DNA of 64,000 bases from Immersiella caudata. Taxonomy: Eukaryota; Ascomycota; Sordariomycetes; Sordariales; Lasiosphaeriaceae. The translations under genes and the position numbers were made by a program. This document shows positions 52,262 through 62,612 of this stretch, one piece after another. Numbering within the stretch: the stretch's first letter is position 1; every line of letters starts with the position of its first letter. A model generated the notes under the pieces. That model was given only the letters and a program-made list of their open reading frames with translations. It did no database searches and was not told where the DNA came from. The stretch covers positions 3,844,001 to 3,908,000 of the forward strand of contig JAULSU010000007.1 of assembly GCA_030512335.1 (NCBI GenBank), written 5' to 3'.

Positions 52262-52736
52262 GGGTGGAAGAGAGGTAGATTGGGAATTCCTACCATCACA
52301 AGTCGCAAGCTGGAAAATATGTCTGGGTTCTTTGGTGGTTTATGCGCTTCATACCTTCTGGTAGAAGAATCTTCGGGCCTGTCTCAATGTGGAAGATGCC
52401 TTATCCACAATCAGCCTGCCTCCGAAGCCTTCACTGAGCGATTGACTGCTTGGTTTTGACAGGGTAGCAGGGTAGCCGGCTTCGGCCCTTATCGATTTGG
52501 GGGTCGACGTGCAAAATACGAGAGGTGAACAGAGACAAGGCGCGAACCCCTGTCAAGCTGAGAAGTGTGGTCGTACGATCGTGGTGGTTCAGCTGCCCCC
52601 CTGCAGCGCCAACTCCTGGAAAGTTGCATGCCGCAAGAGGGCACCCATTATCACGCCATATCCGGGGTACACACTTCAAATTTTATCCCATTTTAACCAA
52701 AATGTGTTCAGAGCATCGAAAGCGACCGCGACAGCG

Positions 52737-53898
52737 ATGATGATCAGTTTCCAGGGCCCGCGGAGGGTCGCAGTCTTCATATTGACGGCCACGGCGGTTT
52801 TGGTGTACCTCCTGATCGCCAGGTCAGAACGGATCCAATCATCGCTCGCAAATTACTACCAGCAAATCAACACCGGCGTGGGCCAGAACCAGAGCGATGA
52901 CCCTCAACGACAAGCTCCAAAGGGAAAGCCAAATGGGGGACTCGTCTCTCGGTGAAGGATTCCCCGACGTCAGCAGGATATTAGTCGTCGTTAAGACAGG
53001 GGCATCCGAGGCCTTCGCGCGCATTCCCACTCAGCACATGACAACTCTGTCGTGTCTTCCCACCTCTCAACTTCTCATCTTCAGCGACATGGACCAGAAT
53101 ATCGGCGGATACCAGCTGATCGACAGCCTCCGAAACGTTTTGCCCTCGATCAAGTCAATCAACAAGGATTTCGAGCTCTACCGACGCCGGCAAGAGTGCC
53201 TCATCGAGGTCGAAAAGTGCAACGCCATCCTCGGCGACCCCTCCAAGGAAGGATGGAAGCTAGACAAGTACAAATTCACCCACACCGCTAACATGACGTA
53301 CAACTTACGCCCCGACTCAGACTGGTACTTCTTCCTTGAAGCCGAAACATACATGCTCTTTCAAAACACATTCCAATAGCTCAGCACCATGGATCCCACC
53401 CACAAGCTCTAACTAGGCGGCGTCAGCGTCATCCGCCGTCTTCACTTCGTCTACGGCGGCACAGGGTACATCCTCAGCCGCGCCGCCCTCTCCGATTTTC
53501 ATCAGAAACCACCCCACCGTTACAAACGACTACGATCTTGCCACTTCCGGCGAGTGCTGCGGGGATTACATGCTCGCCAGAGCCCTCGAGGAAAACCACG
53601 GGTATTGCCGTCCAGCAAATGTATCCCACCCTGACCGGTGACCGTCCTCACAGCGTGGCTTTTGGCTATTCCCTCTGGTGCCCGCTACTTGTGTCGATGC
53701 ACCACATGAATGCCGAGGCCGTCTCCACTTTCTACACCACTGAACACCAGTGGTATAAATCCCACCCCGACAGGCCAATGCTCATGAAGGATGTCTACGG
53801 CTACTTCGTCGCGCCCAAGATCAAATCTCGTCTCCAAAGCTGGGATAACCAAAAGCTTTGTTCTTTGCGTTCCTGTTATGACGCGCGTTTCAAACTCG
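52737..53898 (+). pseudogene. GT31-like (DUF604/fringe-type) glycosyltransferase, decayed
   Basis: The N terminus (from 52737) has a type II signal anchor (VAVFILTATAVLVYLLIA). The catalytic region reads RILVVVKTGASEAFARIPTQ, LLIFSDMDQNIGGY and DSDWYFFLEAETYM, where the acidic motif expected for metal and sugar-nucleotide binding is EAET. Damage: a frame change near 52900-52955, TAG at 53377-53379 (expected Trp before LSTMDP), TAA in place of Tyr after DPTHKL, and frame changes after RAALSDF and after NVSHPDR. Later pieces (NDYDLATSGECCGDYMLARA, MHHMNAEAV) show the family C terminus. Not functional. Confidence 0.75.
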
Positions 53899-54252
53899 TT
53901 TGCAACGGACTGGCAATCCGCAAGAATCACAACAATGTCATGAAGTTGTCGGTGGCGTTGGAAAACAAGTCCCCCCAGTCTACAGTGCTGTGTTGTTTCG
54001 AGGTTGTTTTGGACCCTTAGAGTTCTAGAATGTCAACATAGCCTCCGAAGATGCGGAGGAGGGCCTTCATGGTCCTAAGAAGGCCTTTTAGAATCACAGC
54101 GAGGCCTTGAACAGTGTCGGCAAGGCTTTTCAGAATACCCACAGGGCCTGCTGCATGTAGAACGTTGAGGAAAGGCAGCCATAGGCTGAGCCCCGCCTTC
54201 CCTCATCAACTGCTTCCCCGCACCAACTTTTTTCCCACGCAGTCTTACCATC

Positions 54253-55958
54253 ATGGAGCCCACGACAATCAAAATGCCTCGGGAGAGCGACTGGCTCAGC
54301 GCTCCCGGAGAATACCAAGACATCATCAACGAACTCTGCGCCTCAGACCCACGACTGCGGTCTCGATGCTGCAGAAATCTCCACCACAACGCGCCATGGC
54401 CGAACCTCAATGCAAAGCTCGTCGTGGTTCAGAATGGCGAGAGTCCAACTCATCACACACACCGACATCTCTGAAGCGGTATCTGAACCATGATCCCAAC
54501 CCGCAACCTGGAACCGGGAGAGTCTTCATCCTGGAAGGCCTGAACCCTGAATACATTGCCGTACTTGGCGGACATTTCAAGATGCATCCATCCATGTTTG
54601 TCGATCATGAGCGTACTGTCGTCATTTCACCATTTACGCGCCAGAGCAGCGACTTTTTGACCCTTCCGGGGACAGCAAGAACAGCGCAGCACTTCACCCT
54701 GAAATATTTCGAGCTAATCCGTCTCCCGGAAGACGCCCTGGGACTCAGGATGTATTGCGCAGAGACAGGAAGACACATTGCCTTGACGAGGATGAAGGGT
54801 GATCTTATGGACGTTGGCGTCGTCCGTCGAAAATGCACAATTTGGAACCGGAGCGCCCGGGACGGCGGATGGGATTGTGAGTTCCCTTGCTCACCGAGCC
54901 ATTCCTCGCCTTTCTAATCAATTGACTGACACTGGTGGCCAGATCTCGTTCTCACAGACCCGCCTCTCAGAACCATCACCACTTCACAAAATCTTGGCTA
55001 CAGCGGTGTCACACCGATATACACGCCCAGAAAGACGGTGCCCATCTCACCCCAACCGTTCCAGGGCGGATACCTTGACTTCATGCCGCACTCAATACAA
55101 ATGGCAACCCGACACGGACCGCCACGCACCTCAATGCTAGATGATTTGTGCTTCTATCTGCAGACACACGCCGCTCAAGTCACCCATGAACACAGCAACC
55201 CCTCCCCAACAGTTCCCAACGCCGCCACTATCTTCGCCAAGAAGATCATCGCGGCACACTACCTCCAGCTCTACAACTTCACCCGCTCCGTCACATCCGA
55301 GGTCCAATTTCACATGTCCCGCCTGGACCGCCTTGGAATGGACTACTTCGGCACCGCCTTTATCGCCAGCGGCCAGTGGAGCGACGCCCAGGCCCTCGAG
55401 AGGCGCATCGGCGAATACTCTGCTGACCTCGAATCCATATGCTCAGCCTGCGGCATCCCGCTCGACGACAAACCTGATGTTGCTGGTTGTGCCGCTGCCG
55501 CCGCCTTGTCTCACATGAATAGCCCTCTGGCACCCGTACCGCCGTGGTACGACTGCACGGCTGACTTCCAAGTCCTACGCCTTCGTTTTGCCGAGGTACG
55601 ACACCGTGCGGAGCTCCTCAATGCGGCCATCACAGGGCTGGCAAGCATCAGCGGGAATCAAAAGGCGCTGAGGGAGGCGAAGAGCACCAAGGCGTTGACC
55701 CTGATGGGGCTGGTGTTCATACCGCTTGCTTATACGGCGACGTTGTTTAGTATGACAGAGTCGTTTGGTCCTGGCGGAGACAAGTTTTGGGTCTACTTTG
55801 TTGTCTCGGTGCCGCTGATATTTTGTGTTTTGGGAGCATATACGGCGCTGGATCGGTATGGGGACGGGCTTGGGGGTTTGAGAATTATTAGGAACAAAAA
55901 GGTACAAGGAGGCGAGGGTAGCTCAAAGATGTGGGGGGAAAGTTTCGGAGTGATATAA
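54253..55958 (+). CDS. Fungal CorA-like membrane protein with 1-nt frameshift
   Basis: Exons 54253-54876 and 54943-55958, intron 66 nt. Long cytosolic N-terminal part (GTGRVFILEGLNPEYIAVLG, FKMHPSMFVDHERTVV; after the intron DYLVLTDPPLRTI) and two C-terminal membrane helices (ALTLMGLVFIPLAYTATLFSM; FWVYFVVSVPLIFCVLGAY). The CorA GMN motif is replaced (TLFSMTESFG), as is common in fungal CorA-like proteins, so magnesium transport is not assured. Exon 1 starts in one frame (VVVQNGESPTHHTHRH) but the family sequence resumes in another (YLNHDPNPQPGTGRV) near 54470-54490. One missing nucleotide there makes the phases fit and gives 546 residues. Either a sequencing deletion or a real null. Confidence 0.7.
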
Positions 55959-57239
55959 TCTCCGCGGTTGGGATGCCGGATTCTCCCTAGATTTTCCTCA
56001 AGGCCATACTTCTAACCAGGGCCATGCTGCCTGGCGCGGTCGACCTGGGTCGTTCTCTCGTTATTGCCTGAGGTCCATATTAATGGACCCTAAATGGTCT
56101 TACTCCTAGCGAAGTAGCTGTACTCGAAAGACCCAGCCCTGGTGGCTCACTCGCCACCTTCGGCACACATTCCGGAACATTTCGACAACCAGCAGCACTC
56201 CAACTTTGATTCCCCCGTGACGAAGGGGCCTCTCAAGTTCGTCCTTCGCTTTTTGCCTTTTGATTCATTCCCCATTTCGCACCTTACCTCTGAAGTGGCA
56301 GCTGCTTACTCTTTTTCCTGTTTCAATTGACTTCCAGCCGCAACCTTATAATGTCGACATTGACCAGGCATTCGCGGCATGGTAACCTGTACCCACATAT
56401 CATTAATCACAAATAACCCAACTGCGCCTTCGTCCTCCTCGGCCTCGTCGGATCCACCAGCGCCAAACCAAACCTCACCAACCACCTCCCCGGCCGAAAA
56501 CACTTCGCACCTGCCCCGAAAATTTCCTAACCCACTACAGTCGGCAGGCGAAGGCGCGATTAGTTTCCTGACAACATGAGCCTGGCGGATCCCTTCTACC
56601 CCAGCGCCGTGAAAGCGTTGCCAATGAGAAGGCCGTTCTCGCCGTTTTGGATCTAGGCGTCGATGTCGGAGTCGGCGGCGAGCATGCCTCTGGGGCGGGA
56701 GGTGCCGACGGTGGAGATGATGTCGAGGGTGAGGTGTTGGATCTTTTGGAGAGGTCGATGCGGGATGGTGCGGGTGGGGCCGATGCGAGCGATGGGGCCT
56801 GGAGTGTGAGATGAAGTTTTGGAGTTCAGGGGTCAGACATACCATATTTGTTGACCGCATCCCCATACCATGCCCAAGCCTCCGCCTTGATGAGCCGTCT
56901 ACTACGGGGGAACTGAGTGAACCCAGATCCCAACGGCCCCTTGAAATGGCTCAGTCGGCGATAGGCTGCAATCTTCTTCGTCGCATACAGGAAAAATTGG
57001 ACGGCCGAAATGGGCCATCCCTGGGCTCATACAGTTCCAAGATGGTCATGTTGACGATCCAGCTTGACAGTGGTGACAAACAAAGAGCCTCAACTCGGGC
57101 AAGACGATAGGTATTATTAGCGACAGAGTGAATCGAAGTGCTCAATACAACAAAACCTTGGAACAAAGAGAACCCCGACAGGGCATGGCGTGGTAGATGG
57201 AAGGAAAAAAGAGAAGCTCCTGCCCCTGATCATACTCCA
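55959..57239. other. Intergenic region with one unidentified coding relic
   Basis: Between the convergent CorA-like and P450 genes. Only the minus-strand stretch at about 56590-56830 looks like former coding sequence; the rest shows nothing. Confidence 0.45.
56590..56830 (-). pseudogene. Unidentified coding relic with two in-frame TAGs
   Basis: One minus-strand frame reads QKIQHLTLDIISTVGTSRP, GMLAADSDIDA*IQNGENG and LLIGNAFTALG*KGSA. The sequence looks protein-like and both stops occupy positions where Trp (TGG) would fit. I cannot name the family, and no start or end is recognisable. Confidence 0.25.
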
Positions 57240-59129
57240 TCACCAAATCCTCTTCATCCTCACCTTCATGTCCACATCTGGCGGCATGCCGCCGGACGCC
57301 TCATACCTACTATCATTCTTTGGCGGCCGATCCGAGCGTGTACCATCTTTCTTCACCCACTCCACAAACTCAAACTCAAACTTGCTAACCAGCATCGCAA
57401 CCGTCAACATGATTTCCTGCTTCGCAAAGTGCCGTCCTGGACACATTGGAATCCCACCACCTACACCAACGGCTGTCAGCAAGCATTCACCCTTTTCCTT
57501 CTTGAACCCAATTCAGAGACCCGGTTTGAGGAGAAAGGGAAGTACGCACCATAGGGGGAAAAATCCGCTCCCTTCCCAGCCATCTCAAACACCCTCTCCC
57601 CATTAACTGTCTTTAGATGTCTCTCCGCCCAAAACTCACTCGCAGGATGCCCCTCCACACCCCAAACACCCTCCCGCAAATGCGCAAACCCCATCGGCGC
57701 CTGGAGTATCGAGCCCTTGGGAAGGACATACCCTTCTACGTCGAAAGGGGCAACGACATCGCGCGTGATCATAACGGAGACGTGGAGGCGGAGGGTTTCG
57801 GTGTAAATGGATTGGAGAAGGGGGGTAGATAGGAGGGTGGGGATGTCGAATTTGGGAGTGCCCGTGGCTGGGTCGGAAGTGGTGGCGGGGGTTAGTTCGG
57901 AGCGGAGGTGAGGAAGGAGGTGAGGATTGGTGAGGATGTGAATTAGGGCCCAGGTGGCTACGGGAATGGTGTTTGCATTTGTTCTGGGAGGTGGATGTTA
58001 GTGGGGACGCGCTAATGATGATGGATGGGGAGAGTGGGAGAAGGGGGAAAGGAGGAAAGGGGGAGGTGAAAGGAAAGAGGAGATCCAGGGCAGTGAACAT
58101 ACGCAATAATGCCCACCGTGCCGACAAGTCCGCCCCTCGTAAAAGAACTGAATCCGCTATCCCTCATCCACCTCGCAAACTCCCGTGAGAACCTTGATCC
58201 GAACACCGGCTCCCAATCCGCCTCAGCATCAGCTCCGTCCCAGTCAAAACGCTCCATGGCATCATCCTGGAACCTGGCCACAGCGCCACTAAACCGATCG
58301 CGAATGGCATAAGACCCACGAAACAGCCACTTTGGCGGACCAAAGAAGATGTTTTGCGAGATGGCGTCAAACTCCCACGCCAGATCGATAATATCAGGAA
58401 CCGCTTCAAAGATGCGCTTCCCCTGGAAGGTGAGAATCCCAGCTTTGGTCATCCTCAGTTTCAGCATGGCCAGCATGTTCACCTCGGTCCATTCACCTAG
58501 CGGAAAGTGAGCGTCCATCTCCTCGGAGAAAAACTGCTGGTACATATTCCCTGAGAAGTTGGTGTAGTACGTCTGGGACAAGTACTTGTGCAAGAGACTG
58601 TGCATCGCAGCCCAGTACCGGTGTCTTCTGTGCCTGGCAGGGGCGTGTTCGATCGGCCTGACTTGTCGTTTGCGAACTTGGCGAGGTCATCGGGGGTGGC
58701 TCCCGTCATGTTTTGGAAGGCGTAGAGAAAAGAGCGCTCGAAGCCGATGCTGGGGGAGTTACGGAAAAAGGCTTGGGTGTTTTGGCCGCCTGTGAGGAGA
58801 AAAGATTTGTTTCCTCCCAAGTAGAACCCGAGGATGTTTCGGGTTTCGAGGGCTTTGCTGTGAGAGGTTGGCAGTGTACTTGGATGAGAAATGAGGGGGG
58901 CTTACTATGTTCGTGCGAGGAAGTTGGTTCTGTTTGCGGCGAACTGGAAGGTGTTGCTGAAGAAGGGGATTATCTCGTCGAGCATCGGGGGGTTTTTGGT
59001 CTTTTCTCGCCCGGTTCCAAAGAAGTAGACTGCGAGTAGGACGGTCAAAGCGAGGACAGTTGTAGCGGCGAGGCGGTAAGAGTCGCCGAGCCCCCACAGC
59101 GACTCCATAGAGCTCGTGGTAACGTTCAT
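57240..59129 (-). CDS. Cytochrome P450 (CYP7/CYP8-like fungal group) with 1-nt frameshift
   Basis: Exons 59129-58906, 58857-58103, 57983-57550 and 57460-57240; introns 48, 119 and 89 nt. The N-terminal membrane anchor is AATTVLALTVLLAVYFFG. The I-helix reads GIIATNANTIPVATWAL, with Asn-Thr-Ile-Pro rather than the usual AGxDT, as in CYP7/CYP8-type enzymes. ExxR is in TETLRL. The haem loop is SPYGGGIPMCPGRHFAKQE; its Gly is formed across the last splice junction, which fixes the donor and acceptor. In exon 2 the frame shifts between PLPGTEDT and RYWAAMHSL (about 58617-58625); one missing base restores 544 residues and consistent phases. Probably an ER haem monooxygenase; substrate unknown, sterol- or lipid-like by family. 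Confidence 0.82.
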
Positions 59130-59757
59130 CGTTTCGAACTACCAAGGTTCAGAGTTCGCCTTCGGCTTCTGCTCGACGGTGCTTAACGAGAGAACCAAGA
59201 TCGCGGACACTGGGAGACACCGACTCAAATGTCCCCAATTGATCAATTTCTGGGACACCCCCTGACCCCAACAATGCTGGGCCTTCACACCAACTCAAGA
59301 CAGCAACCCGAACGAAAGGACCCCAAAACATCCAATTGTGAACAGGTGATGCAAACGACTGTGTGGGAGACTCGCATCTGTGACGAAGGTGGTGCAGTGT
59401 TTTTGGGTGACACGACAATTGGATTGGACCGCCCACGCAAACATTGGCGCTCTGCACACCGTACAGTACGAATAACAACATTTGGGCAATCCGCGACAAA
59501 TCTGGCCAGCCAACTTTCAAGTTCTTTTTCGGGTTTTCTTCCTGAGCTGGGGCGAGCTGGGTCTTGACCAGCGAGCCTATCTAATGATGCAGCCCAGAGC
59601 AAAATACTCAAACATCTACGTTCCCAACAAAAAAAAAGCCCCCTGGAAGGCTAAGGGTCACAAACTGAACCCCTTGCCCTCGTCTTGTTTTCCCAGAAGA
59701 GTCAATAGTCCCACCTCTCGTCAACCCAGAAACCTAGAAATAGCCAACAACAGCGCC
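59130..59757. other. Intergenic region
   Basis: Upstream of the P450; no gene supported. Confidence 0.5.
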
Positions 59758-60038
59758 CTAGACACACTTGCAAATCTCCAAGTTGTTGCAAAACAGCGTC
59801 GATGGGTTGTCACAGACGACCTGGCCCAGGAAGTCGCACCTATTGCAATTGTACAGCGGGCCAGTGCAGAGCGACTGCCACGGGCCGCAGCTGACGCGTG
59901 TGCCTTGGGCAAGGGCATTGCCAGCGAGGGCAACGAGGGCGAGAGCGATGTAGTTCTGTGTATATGGCTCCGCTGTGAGCACACGTTCCTTTCCTTGGAC
60001 GCTGTGTGATATATGGGTCACTCTGGACGTACCTTCAT
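59758..60038 (-). CDS. Small secreted cysteine-rich protein, split after codon 2
   Basis: Exon 1 is just ATG AAG (60038-60033), a 77-nt intron follows, and exon 2 is 59955-59758; 67 residues. Signal peptide MKNYIALALVALAGNALA, then eight Cys in about 47 residues (VSCGPWQSLC, YNCNRCDF, VVCDN, LFCNN, EICKCV). No family recognised; the size and Cys content suggest a compact extracellular protein with four disulphides. A TATA-like element (TATAAG) lies about 150 nt upstream, beyond a long C-then-T homopolymer. Confidence 0.7.
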
Positions 60039-60902
60039 CTTCGCTGAGTTGGAAAAAAAAAGGGGGGGGGGGGGGGGGAAGCTGGCGAAACTGGTTCAAG
60101 TATGGTGCTTTGTTTTTCTGTTGGTTCTGGCGCTGACGGGGTTGCAGATAGCAAGATGAGATTCTACAAAGGGATAGTCCTCTTACTTATACCCCCGAGC
60201 ATGGGACTCATCGACTCATCGAGCCTTGCCGTCAATGCGGCGTGCAGAAAACTGCTCGCCTTCCATTCCACCGAACGCCGACCCCCTGACTGAGATGATG
60301 GTGTGCGGTTGCGCGGCCTCTTCACCCAAGAAGCAGTTCATGCCTCGATTGAAGCCAGCTGAGCCCATATCCTTGCTCGTTGGAGTCCAGGTTATGCCAA
60401 TGCCAAGGTGTTGCGATTTGGTACGTTAGGTCATAATTAAATCCTGTCGTCTCAGGTTCATTAGAAGCCACGCATAAGTAAGCCAGAGAGGCACAGCACC
60501 GTCATTACAACGCTCGAAACTGAGACTTTTGGACCATCGGCACAATAAATGCCCGGGAACGGCGCAGCTGCTTCAACGCCGCATCCCAAGGACCACCCTA
60601 CCCATGGAATATTCTCGACGCCTTCCTATTCAGGAAACCCAACCGCTGTCGGAAGTCATTCCTCCTCGGTCTCGTGTTGTCAGAATAGTGAAGGGTGGCA
60701 ACACCTTTCCTTTCTGTGGGACGTACAACAACAGGTCACATCTCCTATTCGAAGGCTGCGAAGATGCATAGAGCTCCGGACATATATTTGGCGGCCGAGC
60801 AGGAGTGAGGCAAGACACTGTGCCACTTGTTGGGCCGTTGAGACAAACTTGATTGGGTCCATCGGGATATCACAAGTCGCTTCAGATCCTACAACTCCTC
60901 TG
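60039..60902. other. Intergenic region with homopolymer
   Basis: No gene supported. Contains the A9-G17 run and the upstream region of the Cys-rich protein. Confidence 0.5.
60053..60078. repeat. A9-G17 homopolymer run
   Basis: Nine A followed by seventeen G on the + strand, 15-40 nt upstream of the secreted-protein start (minus strand). Long G runs are rare in this window and slip easily. Confidence 0.85.
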
Positions 60903-62483
60903 TTACGAACGCTGAGACGGCGCGGTAGCCATTTGTGTCCCCTGCAACTCCTGCTCCTCCCACTCCTCAAACACCGAATCCGGCGTCACCATCAAGCACC
61001 CCAACGCAAGTCTGATCCCGCTCCCCTTGAACATTTTGGAGACGGTCCCAACATCATTTGCAACCAACTCGTAAAACGTATCACTGACCGGCTTAACCAC
61101 CCCCAGCTCGACCCTCTCCAGGCGAGGAAACCTCAACGGGGCTTCAGCCAGTAATCGCTCCATGTCCTCACGAAAGCCACGATAGATAAAGATCAGCCGG
61201 AAGACCCGGATAGAAGCGGGCAATATGTCAACCAGGCGCGGCTCGTACTCCCCATCAGTCGGGTACACCAATGCCGCTTGCTCAATGCTGAGCGTGTGAA
61301 GTTGTTCAAAGTGCTGGAAAGATGCGATGGGATGGAAAATATCCTGGAGTAAGAGCTCCTCGTAAGACTCGGGTACCAGAGACGGGCGCACACCCCGCGG
61401 TTCTCTGAAGCAGGTCTGGGTTCGGAAACCAATATGAAGCGTGCGTAGCGTCTTGGCAACGGGCAATACGGCTTCGACGGGTTGTCTGCAAAAGACCCTT
61501 GCTTCGTTCGTGGTGTAGTAGTTGGTCATCTTTGACTTGCGGTAGTCGAGCTCCTCAAGGCGGGGACAAATGGCCAGAGAACGCTTCAGTTCCTCGAGGG
61601 TGATGTTTGTGATGGTCAAGATGCGAAGATTGGCGGCCATTGGGAGTTTCCACGGCCGGTTGGGATACACGAAGGTGTCTTCGCCGGGTTCGGCGCGATC
61701 GAAACCGCAGTCGAGGGCGCGTAACTCCTCCAGGTTCGGCGAGGCTTCCAGAAGTGATGCGGCGTGAACAATATGCCAGTCGTCGAATCCATCACCGAGC
61801 AGGGTTGCCTGCTTGAGAGAGGTGAGGGTTGTGCGCCCCTGAGGCCCGAGGACTATGGCATTCTTGGCGAAACAGAAATACTTGGTCCTGGGCCCGGTTC
61901 GTGTGACCAGAAGGCTTGATACCGAGGGGAGGAGCATGAGGGCGAGCTCTTGCAGCCAGTGGCCCATCCGAATGGAAACTTCATCCTGCTGCCTCGAGAT
62001 GAGAATAGCGGGGACGTGGCTCCAATTCCCACCCGGGAAAAGGACCTTTTGCCACGCGGCTTCGGTAGGCGGGATCATATCTCCATCGCCAAGCCCCAGC
62101 CGGCGACTTGCCTCGTTGAGTATGGTAAGGAGTGGCGTGTTCAACCCGCCACCACGAAAGGGTCGTGGCGTCGTCTCGGGCAGTTGCAAGAACCGCACGC
62201 ATAGCGCCAAATCAGGGCGCTCAATGACGCTGCGAAGGAAGAGTGCGAGCTTGTAGTCCGTGGGTGAATGAAAGTTCGGTGTATTTCCCGCGGAAAAATA
62301 GTGGAAGAGAATTGGCTGAACAGCAGCGCGGATGAAAGAGCAGGTTGCTGAGAAGCTGGCGAGTGTCGCTTTTGCCTGGTCCGTCTCGGACCCTGCCGCA
62401 AGCAGACAGTCGGAAGGCGATTGGCAGTGAAGGCACAAGCTTGAGCAAATGCGCTCGATGATCTCGACCGGGGCCCGGTCCAT
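60903..62483 (-). CDS. F-box-like, leucine-rich repeat protein
   Basis: 526 residues from the ATG at 62483, chosen because MDRAPVEIIERICSSL opens an F-box-like helix; the frame is open further 5' but without an ATG that makes sense. The remainder shows irregular leucine-rich stretches (LLEASPNLEELRALDCGFD, LRILTITNITLEELKRSL, CPRLEELDYRKSKM, LHTLSIEQAAL) as in many fungal F-box/LRR proteins. Likely a substrate receptor for an SCF ubiquitin ligase; substrate unknown. Uninterrupted, single exon. Confidence 0.72.
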   Translation of the reverse strand: MDRAPVEIIERICSSLCLHCQSPSDCLLAAGSETDQAKATLASFSATCSFIRAAVQPILFHYFSAGNTPNFHSPTDYKLALFLRSVIERPDLALCVRFLQLPETTPRPFRGGGLNTPLLTILNEASRRLGLGDGDMIPPTEAAWQKVLFPGGNWSHVPAILISRQQDEVSIRMGHWLQELALMLLPSVSSLLVTRTGPRTKYFCFAKNAIVLGPQGRTTLTSLKQATLLGDGFDDWHIVHAASLLEASPNLEELRALDCGFDRAEPGEDTFVYPNRPWKLPMAANLRILTITNITLEELKRSLAICPRLEELDYRKSKMTNYYTTNEARVFCRQPVEAVLPVAKTLRTLHIGFRTQTCFREPRGVRPSLVPESYEELLLQDIFHPIASFQHFEQLHTLSIEQAALVYPTDGEYEPRLVDILPASIRVFRLIFIYRGFREDMERLLAEAPLRFPRLERVELGVVKPVSDTFYELVANDVGTVSKMFKGSGIRLALGCLMVTPDSVFEEWEEQELQGTQMATAPSQRS

Positions 62484-62612
62484 CGAAGAGGTTCCAGTGG
62501 GCTGTACTGTGAGATGCCAAGTGCTCGTTGCGGGGAGGAAGCGGGGAGGAAGCGGGGAAGAACCCCATCTGCTGGGCGAAGCCGCAGTGAAGATCCTGCT
62601 TAGATTGACCAA

